NCBI RefSeq assembly: GCF_000422965.1
Contig: NZ_AUHB01000002.1
Location: 124,001-188,000 of the forward strand
Reading direction: 5' to 3'
Source of the DNA: Pleomorphomonas oryzae DSM 16300
Lineage (GTDB): Bacteria; Pseudomonadota; Alphaproteobacteria; Rhizobiales; Pleomorphomonadaceae
Length of the DNA stretch: 64,000 nucleotides
The position numbers and the translations under genes were made by a program. Shown piece by piece: positions 1 through 9,084 of the stretch. Position 1 is the first letter of the stretch. Every line of letters begins with the position of its first letter. Below the pieces are notes generated by a model that saw only the letters and a program-made list of their open reading frames with translations, made no database searches and was not told where the DNA came from.

Positions 1-1187
1 AGGCGATCGATCCTCTGACTTTCCAGCTCACCGTCGACAAGGCCTACGCGCCAAGCTTCGTGCTCAACGTCCTGACCTCGATGACTGCCTCGGTGGTCGA
101 CAAGGATCTGGTCCTGCAGCACGTCAAGCCGGTGACGCCAAGCGACGAGTTCAAGTACGACAACGACTTTGGCAACGACTGGCTGAAGTCGGCCTATGCC
201 GGTTCCGGTCCGTTCAAACTGGTCGTCTGGAAGGCCAACGAAGCGTTGGTTCTGGAGCGCAACGATAACGCCGCCGTGCACCAGGCCAAGCTGAAGCGGG
301 TGATCTATCGCCACATGAAGGAGAGCGCCGGCCAGCGTCTGGCTCTCGAGAACGGCGACATCGATATCGCCCGCAATCTCGAGCCCGGCGACGCCGACGC
401 CATCACCGCCAAAGAGGGCTTTGCCATCACATCGGCGCCCAAAGGCACGCTTTATCTGCTCGGCCTCAACCAGAAAAACCAGTATCTCGCCAAGCCCGAG
501 GTGAGGCAGGCGATCAAGTACCTGATCGACTATGATGCCATTGCCTCGACCCTCATCAAGGGGATCGGCCAGGTGCATCAGACCTTCCTGCCGTCTGGGC
601 AGCTCGGCGCGCTCGAAGACAAGCCATTCTCATTGGATGTCGCCAGGGCCAAGGCCCTGCTCGCTCAAGCCGGCTTGCCCGACGGCTTTTCCGTGACACT
701 CGACGTGCGCAACACGCAGCCGGTCTCAGGCATTGCCGAGAGCCTGCAGCAGACCTTTGCCCAGGCCGGCATCAAGCTGGAACTGATCGCCGGAGATGGC
801 AAGCAGGTACTGACCAAGTGCCGGGCACGCCAGCACGACATGTGTTTCAGCAATTGGGGTTCGGACTATTTCGATCCCAACTCCAATGCCGAGACCTTCA
901 CCGTCAACGCGGACAACTCGGATACCAGCAAGAACAAGACCCTTGCCTGGCGCAATTCGTGGGATCCGGGCGAACTGAACGATGTGACGCACGCCGCGCT
1001 GCTTGAGAAGGACACCGCCAAGCGCGCCGCCATGTATCAGGATCTGGAGCGCAAGGTTATCGAGACCGGCCCCTATGCCTTCATCTACCAGCAGATCGAG
1101 GTTGCCGGTTACGCGACGAAGGTGAAGGGCCTCAAGCTCGGTCCCAGCTTCGACACCAACTATGTCTACCCCATCGCGAAGGACTGA
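1..1187 (+). CDS. Peptide-type ABC transporter substrate-binding protein (SBP family 5), 5' end outside window
   Basis: The reading frame is open from base 3 to the TGA at 1185-1187, giving 394 visible residues of a DppA/OppA-type periplasmic binding protein. The start and signal peptide lie upstream of the window. Family features seen are the GSGPFKLV-type segment, a stretch on leading with SAPKGTLYLLGLNQKN, PEVRQAIKYLIDYDAIA, and a C-terminal lobe ending in YVYPIAKD. It should capture a peptide, opine or similar solute in the periplasm and deliver it to the permeases encoded 6 bases downstream. Unlike the other binding-protein genes here, no hairpin separates it from the first permease gene. 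The substrate cannot be read from sequence; this family also carries nickel, opines and glycosides. Confidence 0.93.
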   Translation, partial: AIDPLTFQLTVDKAYAPSFVLNVLTSMTASVVDKDLVLQHVKPVTPSDEFKYDNDFGNDWLKSAYAGSGPFKLVVWKANEALVLERNDNAAVHQAKLKRVIYRHMKESAGQRLALENGDIDIARNLEPGDADAITAKEGFAITSAPKGTLYLLGLNQKNQYLAKPEVRQAIKYLIDYDAIASTLIKGIGQVHQTFLPSGQLGALEDKPFSLDVARAKALLAQAGLPDGFSVTLDVRNTQPVSGIAESLQQTFAQAGIKLELIAGDGKQVLTKCRARQHDMCFSNWGSDYFDPNSNAETFTVNADNSDTSKNKTLAWRNSWDPGELNDVTHAALLEKDTAKRAAMYQDLERKVIETGPYAFIYQQIEVAGYATKVKGLKLGPSFDTNYVYPIAKD

Positions 1188-1193
1188 CGGACG

Positions 1194-2255
1194 ATGGCGG
1201 CGATCGAAGCTTCGAAACCGGCCCGACGACGGCGCGTCCGTGGTCTGGCGGTTAATTTCGGGCGGTTTGCCATCATGTTGGCGACCACCTTTCTCGGCCT
1301 CCTCGCCGTAACCTTCTTCATCGGGCGCGTGGTGCCGATTGATCCGGTCCTGGCGATCGTCGGCGATCGCGCGCCGGCGTCGGTCGTCGAGCGCGTCCGC
1401 GAGCAGATGGGCTTCAACCTGCCGCTCTGGGAACAGTTCTTCATCTATCTCAAGCAGGCGCTGGCCGGCGACTTCGGTATCTCGGTTTTGACGACCAATC
1501 CGGTGTTGGAGGACATTCGCAACGTCTTTCCGGCGACACTGGAACTTGCCACGGTCGGCACGCTGATCGGCGCCGGCCTTGGCGTGCCGCTGGGCGTTGT
1601 CGCCGCCGTCCGGCGCGGCTCGATTGCCGACCAGATCGTCCGCATCGTCGGCCTCATCGGCTATTCGGTGCCGATTTTCTGGCTGGGATTGCTGTCGCTG
1701 TTGCTGTTCTATGCGCGCTTGAAGTGGGTGGCCTATCCCGGGCGCCTCGACGTCGCCTACGAGTACACCTTCACCCCCATCACCGGCCTTTATCTCTTCG
1801 ATGCCGCCTGGACGCGGCAATGGGATGTGCTGTGGGACGCATTCCGCCACATCATTCTTCCGGGCTCGCTGCTCGGCTACTTCTCGCTCGCCTATATCAG
1901 CCGCATGACGCGCTCCTTCATGCTCAACGAGCTTGGCCAGGAATATATCGTTGCCGCCCGCGCCAAGGGGCTCAGCGAGCGCCGCATCGTCTGGTTTCAC
2001 GCGCTCCGCAATGCCTCGGTGCCACTCGTCACCGTCATCGCGCTCTCCTACGCCGGCCTGCTTGAAGGATCGGTGCTCACCGAGACGGTGTTCTCCTGGC
2101 CGGGCATCGGCCTTTACATCACCAACTCTCTGCAGAACGCCGACATGAACGCCGTGCTTGGCGGCACCATCGTCATCGGTTCGGTGTTCATCGCCATCAA
2201 TCTCTTCTCCGACTTCCTCTACCGGCTGCTCGATCCGAGGACGCGCGCAAAATGA
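1194..2255 (+). CDS. ABC transporter permease, DppB-like
   Basis: A 353-residue inner-membrane permease of the DppB/OppB family. An N-terminal membrane anchor (about residues 23-44) is followed by the periplasmic segment with PIDPVLAIVGDRAP and the DFGISV motif. Four to five core helices follow, and the cytoplasmic EAA-type loop lies around EYIVAARAKGLSERRIVWFHALRNA, where the ATPase docks. It is the second gene of a five-gene operon and starts 6 bases after the binding-protein stop. Its own stop overlaps the next start (ATGA), which implies translational coupling. It would form the membrane channel as a heterodimer with the next gene product. Confidence 0.95.
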   Translation: MAAIEASKPARRRRVRGLAVNFGRFAIMLATTFLGLLAVTFFIGRVVPIDPVLAIVGDRAPASVVERVREQMGFNLPLWEQFFIYLKQALAGDFGISVLTTNPVLEDIRNVFPATLELATVGTLIGAGLGVPLGVVAAVRRGSIADQIVRIVGLIGYSVPIFWLGLLSLLLFYARLKWVAYPGRLDVAYEYTFTPITGLYLFDAAWTRQWDVLWDAFRHIILPGSLLGYFSLAYISRMTRSFMLNELGQEYIVAARAKGLSERRIVWFHALRNASVPLVTVIALSYAGLLEGSVLTETVFSWPGIGLYITNSLQNADMNAVLGGTIVIGSVFIAINLFSDFLYRLLDPRTRAK

Positions 2256-3199
2256 CCGATCCCTCGTCCCCGGTTCCCCCCATGGCATCGAACGAGAGCT
2301 GGCGCGATTGGCTGCTCACCGCCGAGCCGCACTCTCGCCATCAAGCCCGGCTCGGCCGCGCCTACGTCACCTGGCGGCGCTTTTCCGAAAACCGGCTAGC
2401 CGTTACCGGTCTGCTGATCATCGTCGCGTTGGTGCTGATTGCCGCCTTCGCCGACCTACTAGCGCCCCACTCGGCGACCATTGGTAACCTGGCCGGCGCC
2501 CGCCTGCTGCCGCCTGGCTCGCCCGGCTTCCTGCTCGGCACCGACGATCAGGGGCGCGACATCCTGTCCCGCCTGCTCATCGGCTCGCGCATCACGCTCG
2601 CCGTGGTGGCGCTGGTGGCTATCATCGCCGCGCCGGTTGGCCTGTTGATCGGCACCGTCTCTGGCTTTGCCGGCGGCTATGTCGACGCTGTGTTGATGCG
2701 CATTACCGACATTTTCCTTGCCTTCCCGAAGCTGATCCTGGCGCTGGCCTTCGTCGCCGCGCTGGGACCGGGCATCGAGAATGCGGTGATCGCCATCGCG
2801 CTCACCTCCTGGCCGCCTTACGCCCGCTTGGCCCGTGCTGAGACGCTTGGCGTGCGCAACTCCGACTACATCTCAGCCGTTCGCCTGATGGGCGCCTCGC
2901 CGGCTCGCATCGTTATCCGCCACATCATGCCGATGTGCCTTTCCTCGCTGATCGTTCGTGTCACGCTCGACATGGCCGGCATCATCCTGACGGCGGCCGG
3001 CCTCGGCTTTCTCGGCCTGGGTGCCCAGCCGCCAATGCCTGAATGGGGAACGATGATCGCCTCCGGTCGGCGCTTCATCCTCGATCAGTGGTGGGTCGCC
3101 ACCATGCCCGGCATAGCCATCCTGATCGTCAGCCTCGGCTTCAATCTCCTGGGCGACGGCCTGCGCGATGCGCTCGACCCACGGGAGGCCGGCCGATGA
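2252..3199 (+). CDS. ABC transporter permease, DppC-like
   Basis: A 315-residue partner permease of the DppC/OppC family. It has a long hydrophilic N-terminus (about 50 residues), a first helix near 53-72, then the LGTDDQGRDILSRLLIGSR motif typical of DppC and a five-helix BPD_transp_1 core. The EAA loop is at SDYISAVRLMGASPARIVIRHIMP, and the C-terminus ends in GDGLRDALDPRE, the usual ending for this family. The ATG at 2252 overlaps the preceding stop, and the TGA overlaps the ATG of the ATPase gene at 3196. Confidence 0.95.
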   Translation: MTDPSSPVPPMASNESWRDWLLTAEPHSRHQARLGRAYVTWRRFSENRLAVTGLLIIVALVLIAAFADLLAPHSATIGNLAGARLLPPGSPGFLLGTDDQGRDILSRLLIGSRITLAVVALVAIIAAPVGLLIGTVSGFAGGYVDAVLMRITDIFLAFPKLILALAFVAALGPGIENAVIAIALTSWPPYARLARAETLGVRNSDYISAVRLMGASPARIVIRHIMPMCLSSLIVRVTLDMAGIILTAAGLGFLGLGAQPPMPEWGTMIASGRRFILDQWWVATMPGIAILIVSLGFNLLGDGLRDALDPREAGR

Positions 3200-4029
3200 C
3201 ATCTCTCCTTACCGTCAGCAACCTCTCGGTCACCTATCCAACCCGTACCGGCATCGTCGAAGCGGTGCGTGGCATCTCTTTCCAGCTCGGTCGCGAACGA
3301 CTGGGCATCGTCGGTGAGAGTGGCTCGGGCAAGTCGCAGACCGGCCGCGCCATCATGGGGCTGACGCCATCGCCTGGCGTCGTTCAAGCCGACGCGCTGT
3401 CCTTTTCCGGCGTCGATCTCTTGAAGGCCGGTCCGTCCACGTGGCGCGACATGCGTGGAAGCCGCATGGCGATGATCCTGCAGGATCCCAAGTTCTCGCT
3501 CAACCCGGTGATGACCATCGGTCGCCAGATCACCGAGACCTTGCGCCACCATGAGAATGTTTCCAAGCGCGAGGCACGGCGGCGGGCGCTCGCCATGCTG
3601 GAGGCGGTGCAGATCACCGACCCGGAGCGGGTCTTCGGCCTCTATCCGCATGAGGTGTCGGGCGGCATGGGCCAGCGGGCGATGATCGCCATGATGCTGG
3701 TCTGTGGCCCCGAACTGCTCATCGCCGACGAGCCGACCTCGGCTCTCGACGTCACCGTTCAGCTCGAAGTGCTCGGCATTCTCGATCGGCTGGTGCGGGA
3801 TAACGGCATGGGCCTGATCTTCATCAGCCACGATCTTCGCCTCGTCTCCTCCTTCTGCGACCGGGTCCTGGTGATGTATGCCGGACGCATCGTCGAGGAG
3901 TTGGCGTCCGCCGACCTCAGCAAGGCGACGCACCCTTACACGCAGGGGCTTCTCGACTGCACGCCGAAGATCGGTGAGAGCCGGCACCCGCTGCCGGTCC
4001 TCGAACGGCAGAAGGAGTGGGCCGCGTGA
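3196..4029 (+). CDS. ABC transporter ATP-binding protein, DppD-like
   Basis: A 277-residue ATPase subunit. I chose the ATG at 3196 because it overlaps the permease stop (ATGA) and gives a normal N-terminus ([19 protein letters not shown]); the frame is open further upstream, but that part shadows the permease gene. Walker A is GESGSGKSQ (about 40-48), the signature is VSGGMGQR, and Walker B is [12 protein letters not shown]. The protein is shorter than most DppD/OppD proteins because the C-terminal oligopeptide-type extension is abbreviated, although the [15 protein letters not shown] segment is still present. It should energise the importer together with the next ATPase. Confidence 0.94.
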   Translation: MTSLLTVSNLSVTYPTRTGIVEAVRGISFQLGRERLGIVGESGSGKSQTGRAIMGLTPSPGVVQADALSFSGVDLLKAGPSTWRDMRGSRMAMILQDPKFSLNPVMTIGRQITETLRHHENVSKREARRRALAMLEAVQITDPERVFGLYPHEVSGGMGQRAMIAMMLVCGPELLIADEPTSALDVTVQLEVLGILDRLVRDNGMGLIFISHDLRLVSSFCDRVLVMYAGRIVEELASADLSKATHPYTQGLLDCTPKIGESRHPLPVLERQKEWAA

Positions 4030-4781
4030 CCATCCGCCTCGAAAACCTGTCGGTGAGTTTTGACGGCTTCCATGCGCTGAAGTCGGTCCGCATCGTCGTC
4101 GAAAAAGGTGAGTCCTTTGGTCTCGTCGGCGAGAGTGGCTCGGGCAAGTCGACGCTGCTCCGCGCCATCGCCGGTCTGGCTCCGGTCAGTGGCGGAACCA
4201 TCGAGGTGAACGGCGAGACGCTGTCTGGCAGCCGGCGTAGCCGCGCCTTCCGCCGCGCCGTCCAGATGGTGTTCCAGGATCCCTACGCCTCGCTGCATCC
4301 GCGCCAGACCGTCGACCGGCAGCTTCTGGAACCGCTGGCCATTCACGGCATCGGCGACGGCGAGCGGCGCATTCTCAAGGCGCTCGACGAGGTCGGTCTT
4401 GGCTCGTCCTTCCGCTTCCGCTATCCGCACCAGCTGTCCGGCGGCCAGCGGCAGCGCGTCGCCATCGCCCGTGCCCTGATCGTCGAGCCGGAAATCCTGC
4501 TGCTTGACGAACCGACGTCGGCCCTTGATGCCTCGGTTCAGGCCGAGGTCTTGAACCTCCTGGAGGAAGTGCGCGGCCGCCACGGGCTTACCTACATCAT
4601 GGTCAGCCACGACCTCGGCGTGGTCACCCACATGTGCAGTCGCCTTACCGTGATGAAGGGTGGCGAGGTTGTGGAGACGCTCTCTGCCGCCGATCTTGCT
4701 GGCAGCCGGGTGGTCTCCGATTATACGCGGCGGCTGATGGTGGCGAGCAAAGGTTTCACGCGTGAGGCTGTTCCAGGCTGA
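4026..4781 (+). CDS. ABC transporter ATP-binding protein, DppF-like
   Basis: A 251-residue ATPase that completes the five-gene importer. Two GTG starts are possible. GTG 4026 overlaps the upstream stop (GTGA) and has AAGGAG about 8 bases upstream. GTG 4017 lies inside that Shine-Dalgarno sequence, so 4026 is preferred. Walker A is GESGSGKST (about 35-43), the signature is [15 protein letters not shown], and Walker B is [12 protein letters not shown], all intact. The C-terminal oligopeptide-transporter extension is short, as in its partner. About 40 bases after the stop the operon is followed by a palindromic repeat. Confidence 0.94.
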   Translation: MTIRLENLSVSFDGFHALKSVRIVVEKGESFGLVGESGSGKSTLLRAIAGLAPVSGGTIEVNGETLSGSRRSRAFRRAVQMVFQDPYASLHPRQTVDRQLLEPLAIHGIGDGERRILKALDEVGLGSSFRFRYPHQLSGGQRQRVAIARALIVEPEILLLDEPTSALDASVQAEVLNLLEEVRGRHGLTYIMVSHDLGVVTHMCSRLTVMKGGEVVETLSAADLAGSRVVSDYTRRLMVASKGFTREAVPG

Positions 4782-4821
4782 ACGCCAGCTTTACCGATCG
4801 CGGGCGACACTTTACCATCGA

Positions 4822-4866
4822 GCATCGGACCGAAAAGTGGTTGCCGGTTTTCGGTAAATCCGATGC
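4822..4866. repeat. Palindromic intergenic repeat, copy 1 (Rhizobiales type)
   Basis: Arms GCATCGGA (4822-4829) and TCCGATGC (4859-4866) are perfectly complementary. Nested inside are CCGAAAA (4830-4836) and TTTTCGG (4848-4854), also perfect, with four unpaired bases (TAAA) on one side. The design matches a second element at 14037-14082. From memory, palindromes with a CCGAAAAGTGG core are scattered between genes in many Rhizobiales genomes. Here it sits between a transporter operon and a nuclease-fold gene, and it may also work as a transcription stop. Confidence 0.75.
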
Positions 4867-4906
4867 GACAACCAGGATCAGCGTCGCCCGATCGGAACAT
4901 CTCGCC

Positions 4907-5584
4907 TTGGAAACCGACCTCTATCTGCCCGTCAAACGCCATCTCGAAAGCCTCGGCCTGACCGTCAAGGGCGAGGTGAAGGGGTGCGATCTGGTCGGCC
5001 TGTCGGATGGCGAGCCTGAACTCGTGGTGATCGGTGAGCTCAAGCGCGCCTTCACGTTGGAGCTGGTACTGCAGGCCGTCGATCGGACGGCCGCTGCCGA
5101 CGAAGTATGGCTCGCCGTTGGCGCCTCGAAGCGTGGCCGTGGTCGCGAGGGTGATCCACGCGTCAAAAAGCTTTGCCGCTTCCTGGGCTTTGGCTTGATC
5201 GCCGTCACGCCGACCGGCTTGATCGAGGTGATTGTCGAGCCGGCGCCTTGGAAGCCGCGCCGCGATGGCCGCCGCCGCTCGCGCATCGTCGATGAGTTTC
5301 GCCGTCGCCGGGGCGACCCAATACTCGGTGGCTCGACCCGGCTGCCGCAGATGACGGCTTACCGCCAGCAGGCGCTGGTCGTTGCCCATGCGCTGCGCGA
5401 CGAGCCATCGCGGCCGCGCGATCTCAAGGCCGTCGCTCCCGATGCCGCCAAAATCCTTCAGGCCGATGTCTACGGTTGGTTCGAGCGTGTGGAACGCGGT
5501 GTCTATCGTCTGACCGACGCCGGCCGGACGGCGCTTGTCTCCTGGGCCGCCTACCTACCCGCCGATGAGCCGGCCGCCGCCTGA
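4907..5584 (+). CDS. DUF2161-family protein with PD-(D/E)XK nuclease-like fold
   Basis: About 225 residues. The frame stays open upstream to a TTG at 4841, but that codon lies inside the palindromic repeat. I therefore prefer TTG 4907, which gives the N-terminus METDLYLPVK expected for the family and has GGAA about 9 bases upstream. The pattern GCD (Asp about 28) followed by GELK (Glu 44, Lys 46) fits the catalytic core of the PD-(D/E)XK superfamily. A basic middle region and a C-terminal winged-helix-like segment follow. The family is annotated as a phosphodiesterase/nuclease of unknown role. It is an isolated gene 125 bases after a transporter operon, with no defence genes next to it. Confidence 0.75.
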   Translation: METDLYLPVKRHLESLGLTVKGEVKGCDLVGLSDGEPELVVIGELKRAFTLELVLQAVDRTAAADEVWLAVGASKRGRGREGDPRVKKLCRFLGFGLIAVTPTGLIEVIVEPAPWKPRRDGRRRSRIVDEFRRRRGDPILGGSTRLPQMTAYRQQALVVAHALRDEPSRPRDLKAVAPDAAKILQADVYGWFERVERGVYRLTDAGRTALVSWAAYLPADEPAAA

Positions 5585-5692
5585 AACTCACGGCTTCGTG
5601 TGGCGTCAAGCCCCCGTTGCGTCTGGCAATTTCCGGCAACCACGCCATATTGCTTTGATCCGCCCGTCAGTGCATCGGAATGAATTGCCGGC

Positions 5693-6700
5693 ATGAATCC
5701 TTATTATGACCCCGCCAAAGCCCACCACACACCGGACGGCTTTCGCGATCCGGAAGTGGAAGCCGCTCGTACCACCCTCCGCGACATCTGGGCCTGGAAG
5801 CGGGAGGCGCGACGCGAGGGCAAGCCGCACCCGCCGGGAAGTCCGACGCCGAGGGTGGCCCCCGATCTCGACCGCATCGCCGGTGTAGAAACGTCGGCCA
5901 CCTTCATCGGTCACTCAACGGTGCTGCTTCGTATCGGCGGCCTCACGGTGCTCACCGATCCCATCTTCAGCGAGCGTGCCTCGCCCTTCAGCTTCCTGGG
6001 CCCACGCCGCGTCGTGCCACCCGGCATCGCATTGGATCAGTTGCCTGAGGTCGACGTGGTGCTGATCTCGCACGGCCACTACGATCATCTCGACCGAGCC
6101 TCGGTGCGCTGCCTTCATCGCCGGTTCGGCCATCGAACCTTGTTCGTTGCCCCGCTCGGCGTCGGCGCATTGCTGCGGCGCTGGGGCATTTCCAACATCG
6201 TCGAACTCGACTGGTGGCAGAGCCACACCTATCACGGGCTCGATTTGACGTTGACGCCGGCCCGCCATTGGTCGGCCCGCAGCTTCAACGACCGCAATCG
6301 CATGCTCTGGGGCGCCTTCGGCATCTTTGCCGAAGGGTTTTCCTGTTATTTTGCCGGCGACAGTGGTTATGGGTCGCACTATCGCGAGACGCGGCATCGC
6401 CTGAAACCGCGCGAACGCACTGGTGCCTTGTTCGACCTGGCACTAATGCCGATCGGTGCCTACGATCCACGACGCATCATGCAGGACCATCATATGAATC
6501 CCGAAGAAGCGGTGGTCGCCCATCGCGAAATCGGAGCGCGGCGGAGCATCGCCATCCATTGGGGCTGTTTCCAGCTGACCGACGAAGCGCTTGACGAGCC
6601 ACCAATTCGGCTGGCTGAGGCGCGCACCGCCGCCGGTCTCGCCGACAACGACTTTGTTGCCCTGCCGGTCGGCGGCTCCTTGTGGCGGCCGTCAGCCTAA
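5693..6700 (+). CDS. MBL-fold metallohydrolase, NAPE-PLD/UlaG-like
   Basis: 335 residues with the metallo-beta-lactamase signature SHGHYDHLD (HxHxDH, residues 117-122). A further FAGDSGYG motif supplies the bridging Asp, and a late AIHWGCF motif supplies the last His. The sequence FIGHSTVLLRIGGLTVLTDPIF and the insertion GPRRVVPPGI are typical of the branch related to N-acyl-phosphatidylethanolamine phospholipase D. The bacterial substrate is unknown; phosphodiesters or phospholipid head groups are plausible. There is no signal peptide, so it is probably cytoplasmic or peripheral. It is a single gene, convergent with the aminotransferase gene that ends 4 bases away. Confidence 0.88.
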   Translation: MNPYYDPAKAHHTPDGFRDPEVEAARTTLRDIWAWKREARREGKPHPPGSPTPRVAPDLDRIAGVETSATFIGHSTVLLRIGGLTVLTDPIFSERASPFSFLGPRRVVPPGIALDQLPEVDVVLISHGHYDHLDRASVRCLHRRFGHRTLFVAPLGVGALLRRWGISNIVELDWWQSHTYHGLDLTLTPARHWSARSFNDRNRMLWGAFGIFAEGFSCYFAGDSGYGSHYRETRHRLKPRERTGALFDLALMPIGAYDPRRIMQDHHMNPEEAVVAHREIGARRSIAIHWGCFQLTDEALDEPPIRLAEARTAAGLADNDFVALPVGGSLWRPSA

Positions 6701-6704
6701 CCGA

Positions 6705-7886
6705 CTAGGCGTCGAGATCCGTTCCGAGTTGGCTGAGACGCGCTGGCAAAAGGCCTATGGTCGCCGCTGTGGCGTTGGCGAAGGCAAAGCGCAGATAATC
6801 GTCCTGCCCCGGCCCGAAATAGCTGCCCGGCACAGTGACGACGCCGGCTCGTCTCGCCAGTTCCTCGGCGACGCGAGCCGATGCTACGCCGGCAAAGGGG
6901 TGGCGGACGAAGGCGAAGTAAGCGCCGACAGCGCCGATCTCCCAGCCCTCGACCTCGGCAATGGCCGCCTTGAGAGCCTCGGCGCGGAGGGCGATCTCGG
7001 CCCTGTTCGCCTCGCGCCATGCGGCGAGCTTTGGCAGCGCCTCCGCGACGGCAATCTGGCCGACACGCGGCGCGCAGATCTGCAGATTGTCCATGATCTT
7101 GGCGATTTCCGTGATCACGGCCGGGCTCGCCGTCACGGCGCCCAGCCTGTAGCCGGGCACGCAAAAACTCTTCGAGAAGGAATAAAGCGAGATCAGCCCG
7201 TCGCCCCAGCCGGACCGGAGGAAGAGATCATGCGGCCGCTTCGCCTCGGAGGGCAGAAAGTCGCGATAGGTCTCGTCAAGGATCAGCCAGATGCCACGCC
7301 GGCGGCAGAGTTCGAGCAGATCGGCCAACAGGTCGGGCGGATAGACGGCGCCGGTCGGGTTGTTGGGAGACACGATGGCAAAGGCCCGTACGTCGGGTGT
7401 GATCGCAGCTTCGAGTGACTCAAGGCTCGGTAGAAAGCCGCTGTCCGCTGGGCAGTCGACAAGACCGATGCCGACGCCGAACATGCGCAGCGACGTCTCG
7501 TGATTGAAATAGAACGGATTGGACAGCAACACCCGGCTGCCCGGTTCGGCGACAGCCAGCGCGGCGCAGATGAAGGCCTGATTGCATCCGGCGGTGATGT
7601 GGATGTTGTCGGCGGCGATGGCCGCGCCGTAGAGCGCGCTTTCATCGGCGGCAAGCGCCTCGCGCAGGGCGCGATCGCCCTCGATCGGACCATAGGCGGC
7701 GGTTGATGGATCGGCCGCCGCTGCCATCAAGAGAGCGATCAGGTCGGGATGCGGCGGATAACCCGGTACCGCCTGCGACAAATCGACTGTCGGGCCGAAG
7801 CTGCCATTATAGGCACGCGCCCAGGCCTGGACGGACGGAATGGGCGGCGGGGCGAGATCGGCAACGAGCGGGTTAAGGCGCGGCAT
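6705..7886 (-). CDS. PLP-dependent aminotransferase, class I/II
   Basis: 393 residues of a fold-type I aminotransferase. Seen are the SPNNPTG motif (173-179), DETY (204-207) and the cofactor lysine in YSFSKS (Lys 239), followed by GYRLGA with the phosphate-binding Arg. The N-terminus (LSQAVPGYPPHPDL) and YGPIEGDRALREAL are typical of aspartate/aromatic aminotransferase relatives. It lies 24 bases downstream of the LysR-type regulator gene on the same strand, so the two are probably co-transcribed. Opposite the regulator is a ureohydrolase plus a polyamine-type importer, so a role in amino-acid or guanidino-compound catabolism is a reasonable inference; the substrate is not readable. Confidence 0.9.
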   Translation of the reverse strand: MPRLNPLVADLAPPPIPSVQAWARAYNGSFGPTVDLSQAVPGYPPHPDLIALLMAAAADPSTAAYGPIEGDRALREALAADESALYGAAIAADNIHITAGCNQAFICAALAVAEPGSRVLLSNPFYFNHETSLRMFGVGIGLVDCPADSGFLPSLESLEAAITPDVRAFAIVSPNNPTGAVYPPDLLADLLELCRRRGIWLILDETYRDFLPSEAKRPHDLFLRSGWGDGLISLYSFSKSFCVPGYRLGAVTASPAVITEIAKIMDNLQICAPRVGQIAVAEALPKLAAWREANRAEIALRAEALKAAIAEVEGWEIGAVGAYFAFVRHPFAGVASARVAEELARRAGVVTVPGSYFGPGQDDYLRFAFANATAATIGLLPARLSQLGTDLDA

Positions 7887-7910
7887 ATCGGTATCCTAGG
7901 GCGGCGCGGT

Positions 7911-8888
7911 TCAAGGGTCGGGCGAAGAATCAACGGGCGGGCGTGGCGATGAGCGCGGCGACAGCCTCGGTTCGGGCAGTGCGTCGGCATCAAGGGTTGC
8001 AAACAGCCAATCAACGAAGGCTTTGACGATTGGAGCCGAACGCATCTCGTTGCGACACGCGACGAAGAAACTGTCATTGGCCGTCACCGAGAGGTCGAAG
8101 GGCACGACGAGATCGCCATCGGCGATCAGCCGGGCTGCGGTGATCGTGTCACCTACGGCAACGCCCTGTCCGTGCACCGCCGCTTCAGTGGAAAGGCGGG
8201 CATCGCCGAGAAAATGCTGGCGGCCGCGCGGCAGGTCAGCGGCATCGGCAGCACTCAACCATGTCGTCCACTCGTTACCCCTATCCCCGTGCAGCAGCGT
8301 GTGGTGACGCAGATCGCGCACCGTGCGGAGTGGCCGGCTGGCGATCAGGCTGGGGGACACCACCGGAAACAGGCGAAGCGGACTCCAGAGACGGCTCCAG
8401 CACCCGCTGACGCTGCCGCTTCCATAGAGGACGACGAGGTCGACCTCGGGGTCGCCCACCCGCGCTGGGTCATTGCCGGCCGAAAGATCGAGCGTAATGC
8501 CTGGATAAGCGTCGGTGAATCCGTGAAGGCGCGGCAGCAGCCAGAACGATAACAGGCCGGCAACGCACATCACGGTGAGCGTACCGCTCGCCTCCGGCCG
8601 TTGTAGCCGTGCCGTTGCCGCCGCGATATCGCCAAAGGCCTGAGCGACGGCCGGCAGCAGCAGGGCGCCCTGGGCCGTCAGTTTCATTCGCCGACTGCCG
8701 CGCTCGAACAGCGAGGAGCCGAGGGTTGCCTCCAGCATGCGAATCTGATGGCTGACGGCACCGTGGGTCACGCCGAGCTCGCGCGCTGCTGCCGACACCG
8801 AACCGCGACGGGCGGTCGCTTCGAAGGCGCGCAGCGAGTTGAGCGGCGGCAGCCGGCTGGGAATTCCCTGTTCGCCCATCGAATCCAT
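7911..8888 (-). CDS. LysR-family transcriptional regulator, GcvA-like
   Basis: 325 residues. The N-terminal winged HTH (about 14-73) reads LPPLNSLRAFEATARRGSVSAAARELGVTHGAVSHQI when its two halves are joined, as in the GcvA/AmpR branch. A type-2 periplasmic-binding effector domain follows (about 100-305). The C-terminus is a Pro/Ser-rich tail that is probably disordered. The upstream region shared with the divergent ureohydrolase gene holds two inverted repeats, one only 10 bases from this start. That suggests it autoregulates and controls the ureohydrolase/polyamine transporter genes. The ATG at 8888 lacks a clear Shine-Dalgarno sequence; an in-frame ATG at 8879 is an alternative. Confidence 0.92.
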   Translation of the reverse strand: MDSMGEQGIPSRLPPLNSLRAFEATARRGSVSAAARELGVTHGAVSHQIRMLEATLGSSLFERGSRRMKLTAQGALLLPAVAQAFGDIAAATARLQRPEASGTLTVMCVAGLLSFWLLPRLHGFTDAYPGITLDLSAGNDPARVGDPEVDLVVLYGSGSVSGCWSRLWSPLRLFPVVSPSLIASRPLRTVRDLRHHTLLHGDRGNEWTTWLSAADAADLPRGRQHFLGDARLSTEAAVHGQGVAVGDTITAARLIADGDLVVPFDLSVTANDSFFVACRNEMRSAPIVKAFVDWLFATLDADALPEPRLSPRSSPRPPVDSSPDP

Positions 8889-8898
8889 CTGTGAGAAA

Positions 8899-8930
8899 AA
8901 TTCACCTGTTTGGATAAATCAATGTGAATT
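8899..8930. promoter_or_regulatory. Inverted repeat, candidate LysR operator 1
   Basis: AATTCAC (8899-8905) and GTGAATT (8924-8930) form a perfect 7-base inverted repeat with an 18-base spacer. It lies just upstream of the regulator start, in the 196-base gap between divergent genes. The AT-rich composition stands out against the GC-rich surroundings. This is the usual position for an autoregulatory LysR recognition site; the assignment is inferred from position. Confidence 0.5.
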
Positions 8931-8944
8931 GCATTTCAAATGGA

Positions 8945-8965
8945 TTTGCCCTTTGATTGGGCAAA
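8945..8965. promoter_or_regulatory. Inverted repeat, candidate LysR operator 2
   Basis: TTTGCCC (8945-8951) and GGGCAAA (8959-8965) form a perfect 7-base inverted repeat around TTTGATT. It lies 119 bases before the ureohydrolase start and 15 bases from repeat 1. It could be the activation half of a two-part LysR binding region or an operator for another factor. Confidence 0.45.
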
Positions 8966-9084
8966 CAAGGAGCAGGCATAGCTCCGGGGAACAGGTCACA
9001 TTGGCTGGCAGACCTCCGCCGCCACGATATCAACCGTTCGCAACGCCAGAAATGGCGGTGTGGCGGGCTGGAGATTGAACGCCT

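Noticed and set aside
726-2288. Long open frame on the minus strand opposite the first binding-protein and permease genes
   Set aside because: It is rich in Arg, Asp, Gly and Glu without any family motif and lies exactly opposite strong genes. Long antisense frames are common in GC-rich DNA.
3661-3690. Altered signature motif (VSGGMGQR) in the DppD-like ATPase as a sign of inactivity
   Set aside because: The essential SGG and QR residues are present, and Walker A and B are intact, so it should still be functional.
4841-4906. N-terminal extension of the DUF2161 protein from TTG 4841
   Set aside because: The codons fall within and just after a palindromic repeat, and the family N-terminus begins at TTG 4907.
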